From: CAZUXE01 sp964624585
GTDB lineage: Bacteria > Hydrothermota > Tepidihabitantia > B3-TA06
Direction: 5' to 3'
DNA length: 23,534 bases
Assembly (NCBI GenBank): GCA_964624585.1
Contig: CAZUXE010000024.1
Location: 1-23,534, forward strand
In this document: in pieces, positions 1-8,036 of the stretch
How positions within the stretch are numbered: position 1 is the stretch's first letter
Layout: the number at the start of each line of letters is the position of its first letter
Notes under the pieces: generated by a model
What the model saw: the letters and a program-made list of their open reading frames with translations, nothing else
Told to the model about the DNA's origin: nothing
The model's database searches: none
Translations under genes and position numbers: made by a program

Positions 1-59
1 GCGGAGAAAAAGATGAGTAGGGGTTCACCCTCCCCCTGCCCCCTCCCGTCGAGGATGAA

Positions 60-112
60 GCGCGGATTCTCCAACCCGCGCAGAATAAATCAAACGGACT
101 GGAGAGTCCGTT
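60..112. repeat. Two intergenic inverted repeats upstream of the first gene
   Basis: Two short hairpins stand in the G+C-rich leader DNA before the first gene. GCGCGG (60-65) pairs with CCGCGC (76-81) across a 10-nt loop. AACGGACT (93-100) pairs perfectly with AGTCCGTT (105-112) across the 4-nt loop GGAG. The first 50 bases are C-rich and look like dispersed intergenic repeat sequence rather than coding DNA. Neither hairpin is followed by a T-run, so they are not clear intrinsic terminators. Confidence 0.5.
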
Positions 113-134
113 CTCCACTAGAAAAGGAGATAAG

Positions 135-1106
135 ATGAAACCACCTGTCAATTGGCTACTTGACGGCACTGCATTTGTACGATACCGCACCCTACTTGAT
201 ATTTTGGCTAAACCGAAAGACGACGCTGATGTCGAGGTCGCATACAAACAGATGCTTGCCAACTTCTTAGTTGCAGACTTGATTGCAGAAGTCAATGACT
301 GGGATAAACAGCCGGCGCTGACTAATCACCGCAACGCCGTCCATCATCTTCACAAGCTAGCTTTCCTAGCCGGATTAGGCGTCAAGAAAGCGAAACTCAA
401 ATCGGCTGTGGACTCCATCCTCTTGCATCAATCCAATGAAGGCTGGTTTCAACTTCAGATAGCGCTTCCCAAGACATTTGGGGGAAACGGACGTTCAGCC
501 TGGACGTGGATGGCGTGCGACGCTCCGCTAATCCTATATTCCTTAGCAAGGCTGGGGTTAGGCAAGGATAAGCGTATCAAGAAAGCCGTACAAACTCTTT
601 GTTCCGCCATATCAGAAAACGGCTACCGCTGTTTTATCTCTCCCACATTAGGCAAGTTCCGCGGTCCCGGACGCAAGGCCGACCCCTGCCCATACGTTAA
701 TCTTATTGCCTTACGCGCCTTTGCCCAGATTCCAGAACTGCTTGACTCTTCCGAAGCGCGCACTGCCGCCGAGACGCTCCTGCATCATTGGGAAACGAGC
801 AGGGAGCGCAAGCTCTACATGTTCGGCATGGGCCGAAATTTCCGCAAACTCAAGGCGCCTCGTGTGTGGTATGATATTGTTCACGTTGCCGATACGCTTA
901 GCCGCTTTCCGTTTTTGAAAAAAGACAAACGGTTTAGGGAAATGCTTACTCTACTGGAAACTAAAGCTGATGCTGACGGAAAGTTCACTCCTGAATCAAT
1001 ATGGACGAAGTGGAAAGGCTGGGAGTTTTGCCAAAAACGTGAGCCATCGCGCTGGTTGACCTTACTTATTTATAGGATTTTTAGCAGGGTGGCAATGACT
1101 ACGTAA
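135..1106 (+). CDS. Terpenoid-cyclase-fold (prenyltransferase/squalene oxidase repeat-like) hypothetical protein
   Basis: This 323-residue soluble protein has no signal peptide or membrane helix. The N-terminal WLLDGTAFVRYRTLLDIL and later segments such as NEGWFQLQI (about 101-109), SAWTWMACDAPLILYSLARLG and ENGYRCFIS resemble the alpha/alpha-barrel repeats of squalene cyclase/prenyltransferase-like proteins, in which G-W/F motifs close each repeat. Family members of this kind are usually unannotated, and no DxDD cyclase motif is visible, so a cyclase reaction should not be assumed. The ATG at 135 is preceded by AAGGAG with a 5-nt spacer, which fixes the start. The gene stands alone, co-directional with the broken gene downstream. 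The fold assignment is by pattern only. Confidence 0.75.
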   Translation: MKPPVNWLLDGTAFVRYRTLLDILAKPKDDADVEVAYKQMLANFLVADLIAEVNDWDKQPALTNHRNAVHHLHKLAFLAGLGVKKAKLKSAVDSILLHQSNEGWFQLQIALPKTFGGNGRSAWTWMACDAPLILYSLARLGLGKDKRIKKAVQTLCSAISENGYRCFISPTLGKFRGPGRKADPCPYVNLIALRAFAQIPELLDSSEARTAAETLLHHWETSRERKLYMFGMGRNFRKLKAPRVWYDIVHVADTLSRFPFLKKDKRFREMLTLLETKADADGKFTPESIWTKWKGWEFCQKREPSRWLTLLIYRIFSRVAMTT

Positions 1107-1186
1107 AGCTAGATATTTCAGAGCCGAATAACCATACTAATTCCTTATCCTTAATGAATGCTTTTTATTTTATTCTTTAAGAAAAC

Positions 1187-1214
1187 TTGCTTTCAAAAAG
1201 TTTATGGGTAAAAT
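1187..1214 (+). promoter_or_regulatory. Candidate sigma70-type promoter of the broken gene at 1221
   Basis: TTGCTT (1187-1192), a 16-nt spacer and TAAAAT (1209-1214) precede the ATG at 1221 by only 6 nt. Transcription would be expected to begin at about 1221, giving a leaderless message. No Shine-Dalgarno sequence is present. The -35 matches the consensus at 4 of 6 positions and the -10 at 5 of 6. Confidence 0.45.
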
Positions 1215-1220
1215 AAAATT

Positions 1221-1806
1221 ATGTTAAGAAGTGTTATTTTCTTCATTTTATTTGTTATTTTATTAGAAGCTCAGGAGAATAACAAGGAGTCTCTGTCGAA
1301 AACTTGCAGAATTTCCAAAAATCCGTAACCTTTAGGCGTATGAATTAGGTGGAGGAACCGCAGGTTTCCTTCTTTCAAGCGCGGCTGCTCTACCGGGTGG
1401 AATTATTCTTAACGCTTTAGACCCTGAGAACCCATGGGTACCACGCTGGCTAATAACAACTTACAACGTAACCGCTGCGGCCTCAATTGCAACAGCTTGT
1501 GGCATAGGCACGTGGAGAGAAGATATGCTCAATGGCGATGAAGGCTCTCTTCCTGGAGCTTTATTAGGAGCTGCTGTAGGAGAATTAGCATGGCTGGCTA
1601 TACCGGAACTATTGTCTAAATCTAAATATGACCTTGATTTTTACGCTTTTTATGCGGGAATGCCTCTTGTTCCGCTAGGGGCGTATGCCGGATACCATCT
1701 TTTTCCTTTGGGAAATAAGCATGAAGTTAAGACTAGCTCAAACTTAATGATACAGCCGAATTTTTCAGAATCCGGAACAGGTATACAATTAACAGTTAGT
1801 TTCTGA
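1221..1806 (+). pseudogene. Broken gene for a small exported Gly-rich protein with C-terminal Phe
   Basis: The ATG at 1221 opens a signal-peptide-like sequence (MLRSVIFFILFVILLEAQ) that stops at TAA 1326-1328 after 35 codons. A second frame, open from 1336 to the TGA at 1804-1806, continues with AYELGGGTAGFLLSSAAALPGG and later GALLGAAVGELAWLAIPELL, ending in GIQLTVSF. The only ATG in this frame is at 1525, yet protein-like sequence runs back to 1336. The two parts look like the export signal and body of one protein of about 190 residues. A TAG at 1333-1335 blocks the second frame just upstream, so one frameshift cannot rejoin them: at least two lesions or a small deletion are needed. The terminal Phe with alternating residues is typical of outer-membrane targeted strands. 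No family is recognised. Confidence 0.6.
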
Positions 1807-1989
1807 CCGCTGAAATAAATAGGAGCCTAATAGCTCAAAGCACTCCATTTATCTCTTATTTCGTATGAGGCGTAATGTCGTTCGCCAATTTTGCTTAGAT
1901 TGCTAAACTAGTCATCAGGCTTATAAGTTTTCCTAGCGTGCTGACTGAGTCCATAAGATTTTTAGTAGTATTAAATAGATAGATATCTT

Positions 1990-2550
1990 TTATTTAGGCA
2001 ACTCTCCGAACACCTCACCGGTGAATACAAACAACTCTGTTTCAGGATTTTGCCAGCATGATGAGGTCAAGCCAGCTTTCATACAGGTGTGAGCCAAAAA
2101 GGTCTCGCGGTCCCAGCCTTCTTCCACCGGAACCTGCGGCAGCAATACGCCCTGATTATACCCGCGCCGAATAAGCAAACCATGCTTTCCAACCTCAACC
2201 GTTTGTGGGTCGTCTATCTTATGTAAGGGAGAAAGAACCGTTATTTCGATATCAATGTCATCAAATTCATTACTGTCTAGTGGCCTAAAACGGGGATCTT
2301 CGAATGCGGCGGCGCGTGCCATATCAGTAATAGTCAAATATAAAGGCTTTACTCCTTCAATGTAACCGATGCACCCACGTAACATACCTCGCCGATGCAG
2401 GGTCACGAAGGCTCCCTGAATATTTCCCAAACGCTTAGCTAAGGGACGCTCAGGATTCCAGGTACTACCCTTTAGCCGCTCGGCTATTGCCCTACGGGCA
2501 ATTTTTAGAAGCTCTGCTCGTTCCTCAGTTGAAAGTTTTTCTTCTGCCAT
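1990..2550 (-). CDS. amrA: AMMECR1-domain protein (AmmeMemoRadiSam system protein A)
   Basis: This 186-residue protein is full length for the AMMECR1 family. It contains the family signature LRGCIG (57-62), followed by AFEDPRFRPL, the IDIEITVLSP strand and the GLLIRRG and GVLLPQV motifs. The biochemical function of AMMECR1 proteins is not established. In bacteria they occur with MEMO-like proteins and a radical SAM enzyme. A MEMO-like gene (2643-3470) lies directly upstream in the same direction across a 92-nt gap, but no radical SAM gene is in this window. A partial Shine-Dalgarno, GAGAGG, precedes the ATG by 6 nt. Family assignment is secure and the symbol follows that family naming. Confidence 0.93.
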   Translation of the reverse strand: MAEEKLSTEERAELLKIARRAIAERLKGSTWNPERPLAKRLGNIQGAFVTLHRRGMLRGCIGYIEGVKPLYLTITDMARAAAFEDPRFRPLDSNEFDDIDIEITVLSPLHKIDDPQTVEVGKHGLLIRRGYNQGVLLPQVPVEEGWDRETFLAHTCMKAGLTSSCWQNPETELFVFTGEVFGELPK

Positions 2551-2642
2551 TTCAAACCTCTCTTAAATCTGTTTTAGCAGGCTACTGCCTACTCCTCCTT
2601 TTGTGCTCAGAAGACAATTCTTGAAGCTGAGTTGCGTCAAAT

Positions 2643-3470
2643 CTACACTCCGGTAAACGCAAAGGCTGAGTAGCCAACAACGTATCCGCCTTTGGAGCCT
2701 GTGATATCGTTGGAATTGTAGGCTGCCAACAGATGAGCTTTCTTTACGCTAAGCCTCTCTGATGCGTAAAGTAAGGCAAGCATAGCTTCTTCTCCACAAG
2801 CTGCAGCTGTTCCCTGAGCCAACGCTTGCTCTAGTCCCTCAGCATCAAGATTTTCCACAAGTTCAAGGGTACGGGCATCCGTTGTTTTACAAACCTTATA
2901 GGATTCGCCGTGATACAAGTCCGTTGAAATCAATACCGCAATGTCCGATTGAAGGCCTACAATTTTTGCCAAGGCGTCAGCCAAAATACGCGGATGTTCC
3001 CTTTGATATGCAGCAGTAAGTATTGGTACTATTTTTACATTGGGTAATACCATTATTAAAGGCGGTATCTGCACTTCCAGAGAATGCTCTGCTGCATGAG
3101 CTTTTATATCAGGCTGAAAGGCTTCATTATAATCAATGAAGCTTGCGGCAATATTTGCATCAATTTCAAGATTGCCTAAAGGTGATTCCCAAATCCCTTC
3201 TGGGAAAACCTGCATATATTTTTTAGCCAAACGATGTTGGGGGCCTATAAGTACTATCGTTTGCACCCCACTATCTTTTAACTGCTTAAAAGCCTCTGCT
3301 GCCGCTTGACCGGAATATTGCCAACCGGCGTGAGGAACCTGCAGCGCTTTCAAGGAAGCGTTAATTCTCGGATATTTGCATTTTTTGAAAAAATCTTCCC
3401 ACATTGCACAGGCATCACTTGGATCTGAAGGGTAAAATTGATTAGCCCATACCGCTTTCCTTATAGTCAT
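2643..3470 (-). CDS. amrB: MEMO1-family protein (AmmeMemoRadiSam system protein B)
   Basis: This 275-residue protein of the MEMO family has the extradiol-dioxygenase-like fold and probably binds metal. Visible landmarks are VPHAGW with His47, LIGPQH with His79, the ESPLGNLEID and AEHSLEVQIPPL motifs, ISTDLYHGESY, and ACGEEAML carrying the Cys that corresponds to the third ligand in MEMO1. Human MEMO1 uses two His and one Cys at these places. The gene precedes AmrA, the usual partner. Its ATG at 3470 has only a weak AGGA element, 7 nt upstream. A 23-codon TTG-start ORF with a stronger AGGAGG ends one base before this ATG, so translational coupling is possible. The substrate is unknown. Confidence 0.93.
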   Translation of the reverse strand: MTIRKAVWANQFYPSDPSDACAMWEDFFKKCKYPRINASLKALQVPHAGWQYSGQAAAEAFKQLKDSGVQTIVLIGPQHRLAKKYMQVFPEGIWESPLGNLEIDANIAASFIDYNEAFQPDIKAHAAEHSLEVQIPPLIMVLPNVKIVPILTAAYQREHPRILADALAKIVGLQSDIAVLISTDLYHGESYKVCKTTDARTLELVENLDAEGLEQALAQGTAAACGEEAMLALLYASERLSVKKAHLLAAYNSNDITGSKGGYVVGYSAFAFTGV

Positions 3471-3565
3471 ATTAGAATCCTATAAGATCTGCACAATTTT
3501 TTATAAACAATTCAGATTGTAAGTTACGCCCATTCACAACCAATGCGGCTCCTCCTTTTAGGAGT

Positions 3566-3856
3566 TTATTCGCCGATTAATCTATCTAGATGCTCGCGCG
3601 CTTCAACGTGATTAGGCTCAAGTTCAAGTACCCTGCGGAAGTGTTTTTTTGCGTCTTCATGATGGTTTGAACTTTCCATTGCTAAGCCGTAAAGATAGAA
3701 AGCGTGGGCATTTGTGTCATTTTTAGCGACAATTTTCTTTAGAATCTTTTCGGCCTCTGAATACTTTTGATTCAGGATATAAAATTGAGCCTTTTCCAAA
3801 AGTTCCTGGAATTCATCAATATGATTATCGTTAATATTTTTGTCGTTAGAATTCAT
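3566..3856 (-). CDS. Short tetratricopeptide-repeat protein
   Basis: This 96-residue protein consists almost wholly of two TPR-like helical hairpins: LLEKAQFYILNQKYSEAEKI (about 19-38), then NAHAFYLYGLAMESSNHHEDAKKHFRRVLELEPNH (about 49-83) with the typical G-A-hydrophobic pattern and closing LEPNHVEA. The first 15 residues are Asn/Asp-rich and probably disordered. TPRs bind proteins and the partner is unknown. The gene begins 10 nt after the trkA stop, behind AAGGA with a 7-nt spacer, so it is probably co-transcribed with the potassium genes. Confidence 0.85.
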   Translation of the reverse strand: MNSNDKNINDNHIDEFQELLEKAQFYILNQKYSEAEKILKKIVAKNDTNAHAFYLYGLAMESSNHHEDAKKHFRRVLELEPNHVEAREHLDRLIGE

Positions 3857-3866
3857 CTATAATTCC

Positions 3867-4556
3867 TTACAGCTTTTTAATTTTTTCTATATCCTGATCA
3901 CGCCCCAGAACAACCAGTCTGTCACCTTCACCAATTTCGTCATCCCCGCCAGGGGAAATATTCACCTTTTGTTCTATATCGGGCATACCTTTTTTATTGA
4001 CTACCGGTACATTGCTTTTTATTGCAATAATATTTACTCCGTATTTTTTCCTCAAATTCAGGTCTATCAATTTTTTGCCGATAATTTTTTTTGGAGCAGC
4101 TATTTCCATTAGACTGTATTCCTGAGAAAGCTCTATAAAATCAAAAATCCGTGGAGAAAGAAGGTTCTCCACCAGTCTGTTGGCCATATCCCTTTCGGGG
4201 AAAATAACCCTGTCAGCGCCTATGCGCTTCACCAATTTTGCATGACGTTCGTCAGAAACCTTGACAACCACCTCTCTGACACCTATTTCTTTCAGCAACA
4301 TCGTTACAAGTAGACTATCGGCAATTGAATCGCCAAAACTTATCAAAGCGGTATCTATTTCTGAGAAACCGGCATCCCGAAGCGCTTTTTCATCAGTAGC
4401 ATCCAATTCAACCGCATCAGCTAAATCATGACCAACCTCTTCAATTTTTCCGGCGTCCTTATCACACGCAAAAACCTCATAGCCTCGCTTTGCTAATGCC
4501 AGGGCCACCGCTGAACCAAAGGTTCCTAAACCAATTACTGCAAATACTCTAGGCAT
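3867..4556 (-). CDS. trkA: TrkA-family potassium uptake regulatory subunit (RCK protein)
   Basis: This 229-residue cytoplasmic protein has one RCK_N and one RCK_C domain, as in KtrA/TrkA single-unit forms. The Rossmann nucleotide site is VIGLGTFGSAVALAL (about 7-21), with the acidic residue after strand 2 in ACDKD. LDATDEKAL and DSIADSLLVTMLLKEIG follow in the usual order. RCK_C covers about residues 142-229 (IAAPKKIIGKKLIDLNLRKK and DRLVVLGRDQDIEKIKKL). RCK proteins gate the TrkH/KtrB channel in response to bound nucleotide. The gene follows trkH at a 310-nt distance. Its own Shine-Dalgarno is weak, and its ATG overlaps the stop codon of a 27-codon upstream ORF that has a strong Shine-Dalgarno. 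E. coli TrkA is twice as long because it is duplicated. Confidence 0.93.
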   Translation of the reverse strand: MPRVFAVIGLGTFGSAVALALAKRGYEVFACDKDAGKIEEVGHDLADAVELDATDEKALRDAGFSEIDTALISFGDSIADSLLVTMLLKEIGVREVVVKVSDERHAKLVKRIGADRVIFPERDMANRLVENLLSPRIFDFIELSQEYSLMEIAAPKKIIGKKLIDLNLRKKYGVNIIAIKSNVPVVNKKGMPDIEQKVNISPGGDDEIGEGDRLVVLGRDQDIEKIKKL

Positions 4557-4632
4557 TATCTCTCACTCGTATTAGCAGATTAAGGGATATTCTGAAATAC
4601 TGACAGTTATCCATAACAAGTACCTTGGACAT
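4549..4632 (-). CDS. Possible 27-codon leader peptide overlapping the trkA start
   Basis: An ATG at 4630-4632 is preceded by AGGAGG with a 6-nt spacer, a better ribosome site than that of trkA. The ORF reads MSKVLVMDNCQYFRISL and ten more residues, then stops at a TAG (4549-4551) that overlaps the trkA start codon region (ATGCCTAG). This arrangement suggests translational coupling. The first residues look like the opening beta strand of a response-regulator receiver domain (KVLVxDD), so the ORF could instead be the remnant of a lost regulator gene. It is too short for a family call. Confidence 0.35.
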   Translation of the reverse strand: MSKVLVMDNCQYFRISLNLLIRVRDNA

Positions 4633-4866
4633 ATGATACCTCCTGTAATCTAGGTTCAAGAAACTTCCTCAAGCAAAACAAGACGCAAACATAATTAAGG
4701 CTAAGGATTTTAGTTAGCATTATTCAGATACTCCTCAGGTTTAAGGAATAGTCTTCAGCATATACTAAAATCAAGGTTTGAAGATATTGTCTTCTTTTAG
4801 CCGCGTTCGTCGGCAAATCAGCAGAAAAGAACAAGAAGCCGCCGTCAAAAATACCGTAAATCATAA
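4633..4866. other. trkH-trkA intergenic stretch without a recognised gene
   Basis: Between the trkH stop and the leader ORF of trkA I see no further coding sequence with a convincing start. No GC-rich hairpin with a T-run was found, so trkH and trkA may still share a transcript. The sequence is not obviously repetitive. Confidence 0.4.
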
Positions 4867-6255
4867 CTAACCCACAACTATGTTGGCTTTAGCCGGACGT
4901 ATTCGCGGCTTGCGTGTAGAATTAATTAATGCTGACCCAATAGTTAGGGTTCCTACCTTACCGAAGAACATAGTTAGAATTATAATCAATTTTCCCCAAT
5001 CCGAAAGGTCTGATGCGAAAGATAAAAAAGGCGACGATTTTGACCCAACGGATAAGCCAACCGTTCCAAAAGCCGATACTATCTCAAATGCGCATCGCAT
5101 TACGTCATTTCCCTTGTTGAATATAACAAGTAAAAAGGTAGCCGATAATACTATAATGGCAGACAAAGCTACAAGTGATACCGCCCGGTGAACCTGATCA
5201 GGCTTTATGGTTCTGCGTAATAAAACTACGTCGGGCTTTCTTCTCAGCACTCTGCTTATTTCCGAAAGAATCAGCGAAAACGAAGTCGTTTTAACACCAC
5301 CTCCTGTTCCGCCTGGAGAGGCACCAATGAACATAAGAAGCATAATCAGAAGTAATGTGTAGGTGCGCATTCCGCCCACCGCAGCCAGATTGAAACCTGC
5401 AGTTCTAGGAGTTACTGCAGTGAAAAAAGCGTTAAGCAATTTTATATGCGGCGGATAGGCGGCAAAAGCGCCGTTCCATTCCGATATCCATATAAAAAAG
5501 GTAGCTCCGATGATGAGTAAAACGGTTGTGGTAAGCACCAATCTGGTATGCGTAGATAATCTTAAAGTCTGTTTTTTTAACCTCTTGGAAACGTCCGTCA
5601 GAACTATAAAACCTACACCACCGATAATAAAGAGTATGGGAATAAGCAAGCCCACCAAAGGATCACCGGCAAAGCGAGCCAAATTATCGGGAAATGTTGA
5701 AAATCCGGCATTGCAGAATGCAGATATCGACTGAAACACACCATGATACAAGGCCTCATTCCACACCATTCCGTACCTAAACTTAAACCATAAGAATAAG
5801 ATTAACGCTCCAGTAAGTTCAAGAATAATAGTTACTTTGAAGATATTCAATGCGAACTGTCCTAAATTACGATAATTCAAGAAGTTTATGGATTCTTTCA
5901 TCAAAATCCTTTGGCGCAGCGACATTCTTTTTCCCAAAAGAAAGAAAAATGCAGATGAAAGTGTCATGTATCCCAGACCACCTATTTGAATCAATCCAAG
6001 AATAACTATTTGGCCAAATAGGGTAAAGTCGTGGGGTGTCACCTTTACAATTAAGCCGGTTACACATGTTGCCGATGTTGCCGTAAAGAAGGCATCCACA
6101 ACAGAGCATCCTTTTGATGAAATGGGCAAAAGCAAAAGCAGGGTACCTATGATAGTCATTAAAATATATCCAAAGGCCAAAACACGCGCCGGATTTACCG
6201 TAGTACGCTTTGTATCTATACTTATATGCGGAGTAGATTCAACATCGTAATTCAT
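4867..6255 (-). CDS. trkH: TrkH/KtrB-type potassium uptake channel subunit
   Basis: This 462-residue integral membrane protein is the K+ translocating subunit. All four pore-loop units are visible in order: TSATCVTGL (about 60-68), SISAFCNAGFSTFPDN, AVTPRTAGFN and VSAFGTVGLSVG. Each contains the selectivity-filter glycine. Hydrophobic helices flank every loop, starting with VLAFGYILMTIIGTLLLLLP. Length and the short N-terminus are closer to KtrB than to E. coli TrkH. Together with the RCK protein encoded downstream it should form a gated K+ channel or transporter in the inner membrane. The start is the ATG at 6255, with only a weak purine stretch upstream. A 35-codon ORF fills the gap to the preceding gene and ends in ATGA on this start. 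Confidence 0.94.
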   Translation of the reverse strand: MNYDVESTPHISIDTKRTTVNPARVLAFGYILMTIIGTLLLLLPISSKGCSVVDAFFTATSATCVTGLIVKVTPHDFTLFGQIVILGLIQIGGLGYMTLSSAFFFLLGKRMSLRQRILMKESINFLNYRNLGQFALNIFKVTIILELTGALILFLWFKFRYGMVWNEALYHGVFQSISAFCNAGFSTFPDNLARFAGDPLVGLLIPILFIIGGVGFIVLTDVSKRLKKQTLRLSTHTRLVLTTTVLLIIGATFFIWISEWNGAFAAYPPHIKLLNAFFTAVTPRTAGFNLAAVGGMRTYTLLLIMLLMFIGASPGGTGGGVKTTSFSLILSEISRVLRRKPDVVLLRRTIKPDQVHRAVSLVALSAIIVLSATFLLVIFNKGNDVMRCAFEIVSAFGTVGLSVGSKSSPFLSFASDLSDWGKLIIILTMFFGKVGTLTIGSALINSTRKPRIRPAKANIVVG

Positions 6256-6362
6256 TTACCGCGCCTTTGATTGAATTTTGTAACAAAACAACAAAGCAGT
6301 ATCCAAAAGGATTCTGTAATCGGTCTCCGTTGCATTTCTGAGCAATTTGGAATCAGCATCAA

Positions 6363-7361
6363 TTACTGTATTCGCCATAGTTCAACTTCTTCAGCATTTA
6401 ATGGCCTCACATTTACAACAGACTCTTCAGCGCCTTTGACCCAATAAGTAACGTTTAACTCCGATATAAGTCTATTGTCACAGTAACGAGCAACAACAGC
6501 AGCGCTCCACTTTATCAACTCAGGAGAATTTGGTGCAGCAAACAAAAGTCCTATAGGACTACCAGTATTCTTTACATCAAAAAACGTACGGTTGGGTGCG
6601 GCGTGTTCAAGCAAAGCCAAATTTTCTTTTTCGTTCCTGCCAACAATCAATCTTGAGCCATCTGTATACCTGAAGTGTCTACCTGTTTTCAAAAGTTTAA
6701 CAGTTTCGTCACTATCTTCATTTCTATCCATTAAATCCTTTAGTTTGGCACAATAGGCCGGTTCCGTTAAGAGACAGCCTCCTGCAGGAGTTGCATATTC
6801 CTCAATTCCCCATATTCTGGCAAGTTCTATCTGTGGTTTCCGTCCCCTGCCTTCAATAGCATAGAGTTTATTTCTGTCAATTAAGCCCTGTTTCTCGACT
6901 TCAGTTTCAGGAAGAAGCTTGGCTGAAAGCGGTCTAAGGAGTTTTCCTGCAAGTTCTCCGTCCCGTTCTATAATGTCTAGAGATAATTTGTTCTGACTCA
7001 TTGGACGTTCCCCCAAAACCTCCCCTGAAGCTATGGCGTCAAAGGCTTCTGTTTCCATAATTTGTTTCGCTTTACGCATAAAGAGAATTTTGCAGTCAAT
7101 GCAAGGATTCATAGCTTTGCCGAAACCATGCGGCGGGTTCAAAAGTAAGTGCCTGAAAGCTTCTACATTGATAGCTACTCTACGTATTTCAACTCCCCAT
7201 TCCTGCAAATACACTTCTCCCTGAAGATAATCAAGGCTCCCTGTAAAAGGAGTAACAAAATGCAGAGCAGACAGTTCGGCTCCGGCCTCAAGCAAAGCCT
7301 TGGCAGCTAATAGGCTATCAAGACCTCCTGAAAATAATAGTAGTATGCGTGCTTTGGACAT
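6363..7361 (-). CDS. PP-loop thiouridylase-like ATPase with NFACT-R (DUF814)-like C-terminal segment
   Basis: This 332-residue protein begins with LLLFSGGLDSLLAAKAL, a PP-loop (SGGLDS, 11-16) that binds ATP and adenylates a substrate. NPCIDCKILFMRKA and AGGCLLTEP supply cysteines in the arrangement of MnmA/ThiI-like tRNA thiolation enzymes. The segment around GRHFRYTDGSRLIVGRNEKENLALLEHA resembles the NFACT-R/DUF814 RNA-interacting domain. The likely job is sulfur insertion into tRNA, with the exact nucleotide unknown. The ATG directly abuts the stop of the upstream membrane-protein gene (TAGATG), so translation is probably coupled. It is the last gene of the DUF6754 operon. A sulfur-relay cluster lies elsewhere in the window, which makes a sulfur-donor link conceivable. 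Confidence 0.8.
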   Translation of the reverse strand: MSKARILLLFSGGLDSLLAAKALLEAGAELSALHFVTPFTGSLDYLQGEVYLQEWGVEIRRVAINVEAFRHLLLNPPHGFGKAMNPCIDCKILFMRKAKQIMETEAFDAIASGEVLGERPMSQNKLSLDIIERDGELAGKLLRPLSAKLLPETEVEKQGLIDRNKLYAIEGRGRKPQIELARIWGIEEYATPAGGCLLTEPAYCAKLKDLMDRNEDSDETVKLLKTGRHFRYTDGSRLIVGRNEKENLALLEHAAPNRTFFDVKNTGSPIGLLFAAPNSPELIKWSAAVVARYCDNRLISELNVTYWVKGAEESVVNVRPLNAEEVELWRIQ

Positions 7362-8036
7362 CTATCCCTTTATAAAATTGATTGTACCCAGAATCCAGTC
7401 GTAGACCAAAAAGTATAACCTACCTATCAACAGAGAGATGCGCGACATTACTGTATACCCAAAGGCTGCGCCGAACGAAACCATAATAAATACCATTCCG
7501 ACTCGCGACACCCCGCCTAAAAAACCTGTGTGAGGACGCGAGAAATAAAAATAAATAATAGTGGAAATAACACCTACAAACAGAATAACATTACCTACTG
7601 TTATCCATATATCAGGAGTATACAAGGACAAGAAAGTAGCCTGAATTTGAGGAAGCAGGAATCCCTGAATACCTCCGGTGATACCCAATCCGGCTCCTAG
7701 ACCGATAGTGAAAGCAATAGGCCATCGTGACAACCAACTTACCTTTTGACTGAACCATCGTGTAAGAATCATCAGCCCGAATATAGTGGGAATTATAAGA
7801 ATCAAGGCCTCCCACACACCGGTTGAAGTTCCCAACTGAAGGTTACTGATAAATTTCTGAACTAGCATATCTTCCATAGTAAATTTAGCGGTGTATATTA
7901 TCCAATATGCGGCAGATACACCAACATAGAGATGTTCTGCAAACTTGTACAACGGGTTATCTCTGTAAAGAAAAGATAGTATGGCAATTGTTAAAGTAGC
8001 CGCCACCCAAATACCAATAATAGTTGTCAGGTTCAT
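7362..8036 (-). CDS. Multi-pass membrane protein of unknown function (DUF6754 operon)
   Basis: This 224-residue protein has about six or seven hydrophobic helices: near residues 5-23, 38-50, 75-92, 106-127, 143-163 and 174-197, and a final one near 200-215. Gly-rich helices (IGLGAGLGITGGIQGFLLP) suggest tight packing in a membrane complex. No catalytic motif is recognised. The start overlaps the upstream stop by 4 nt (ATGA) and is preceded by GAGGAGG with a 5-nt A-run spacer, strong evidence for translation as part of the operon. The downstream PP-loop gene begins at the very next base after the stop. I do not recognise the family. Conserved order with the DUF6754 gene would mark it as a complex subunit. 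Confidence 0.75.
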   Translation of the reverse strand: MNLTTIIGIWVAATLTIAILSFLYRDNPLYKFAEHLYVGVSAAYWIIYTAKFTMEDMLVQKFISNLQLGTSTGVWEALILIIPTIFGLMILTRWFSQKVSWLSRWPIAFTIGLGAGLGITGGIQGFLLPQIQATFLSLYTPDIWITVGNVILFVGVISTIIYFYFSRPHTGFLGGVSRVGMVFIMVSFGAAFGYTVMSRISLLIGRLYFLVYDWILGTINFIKG

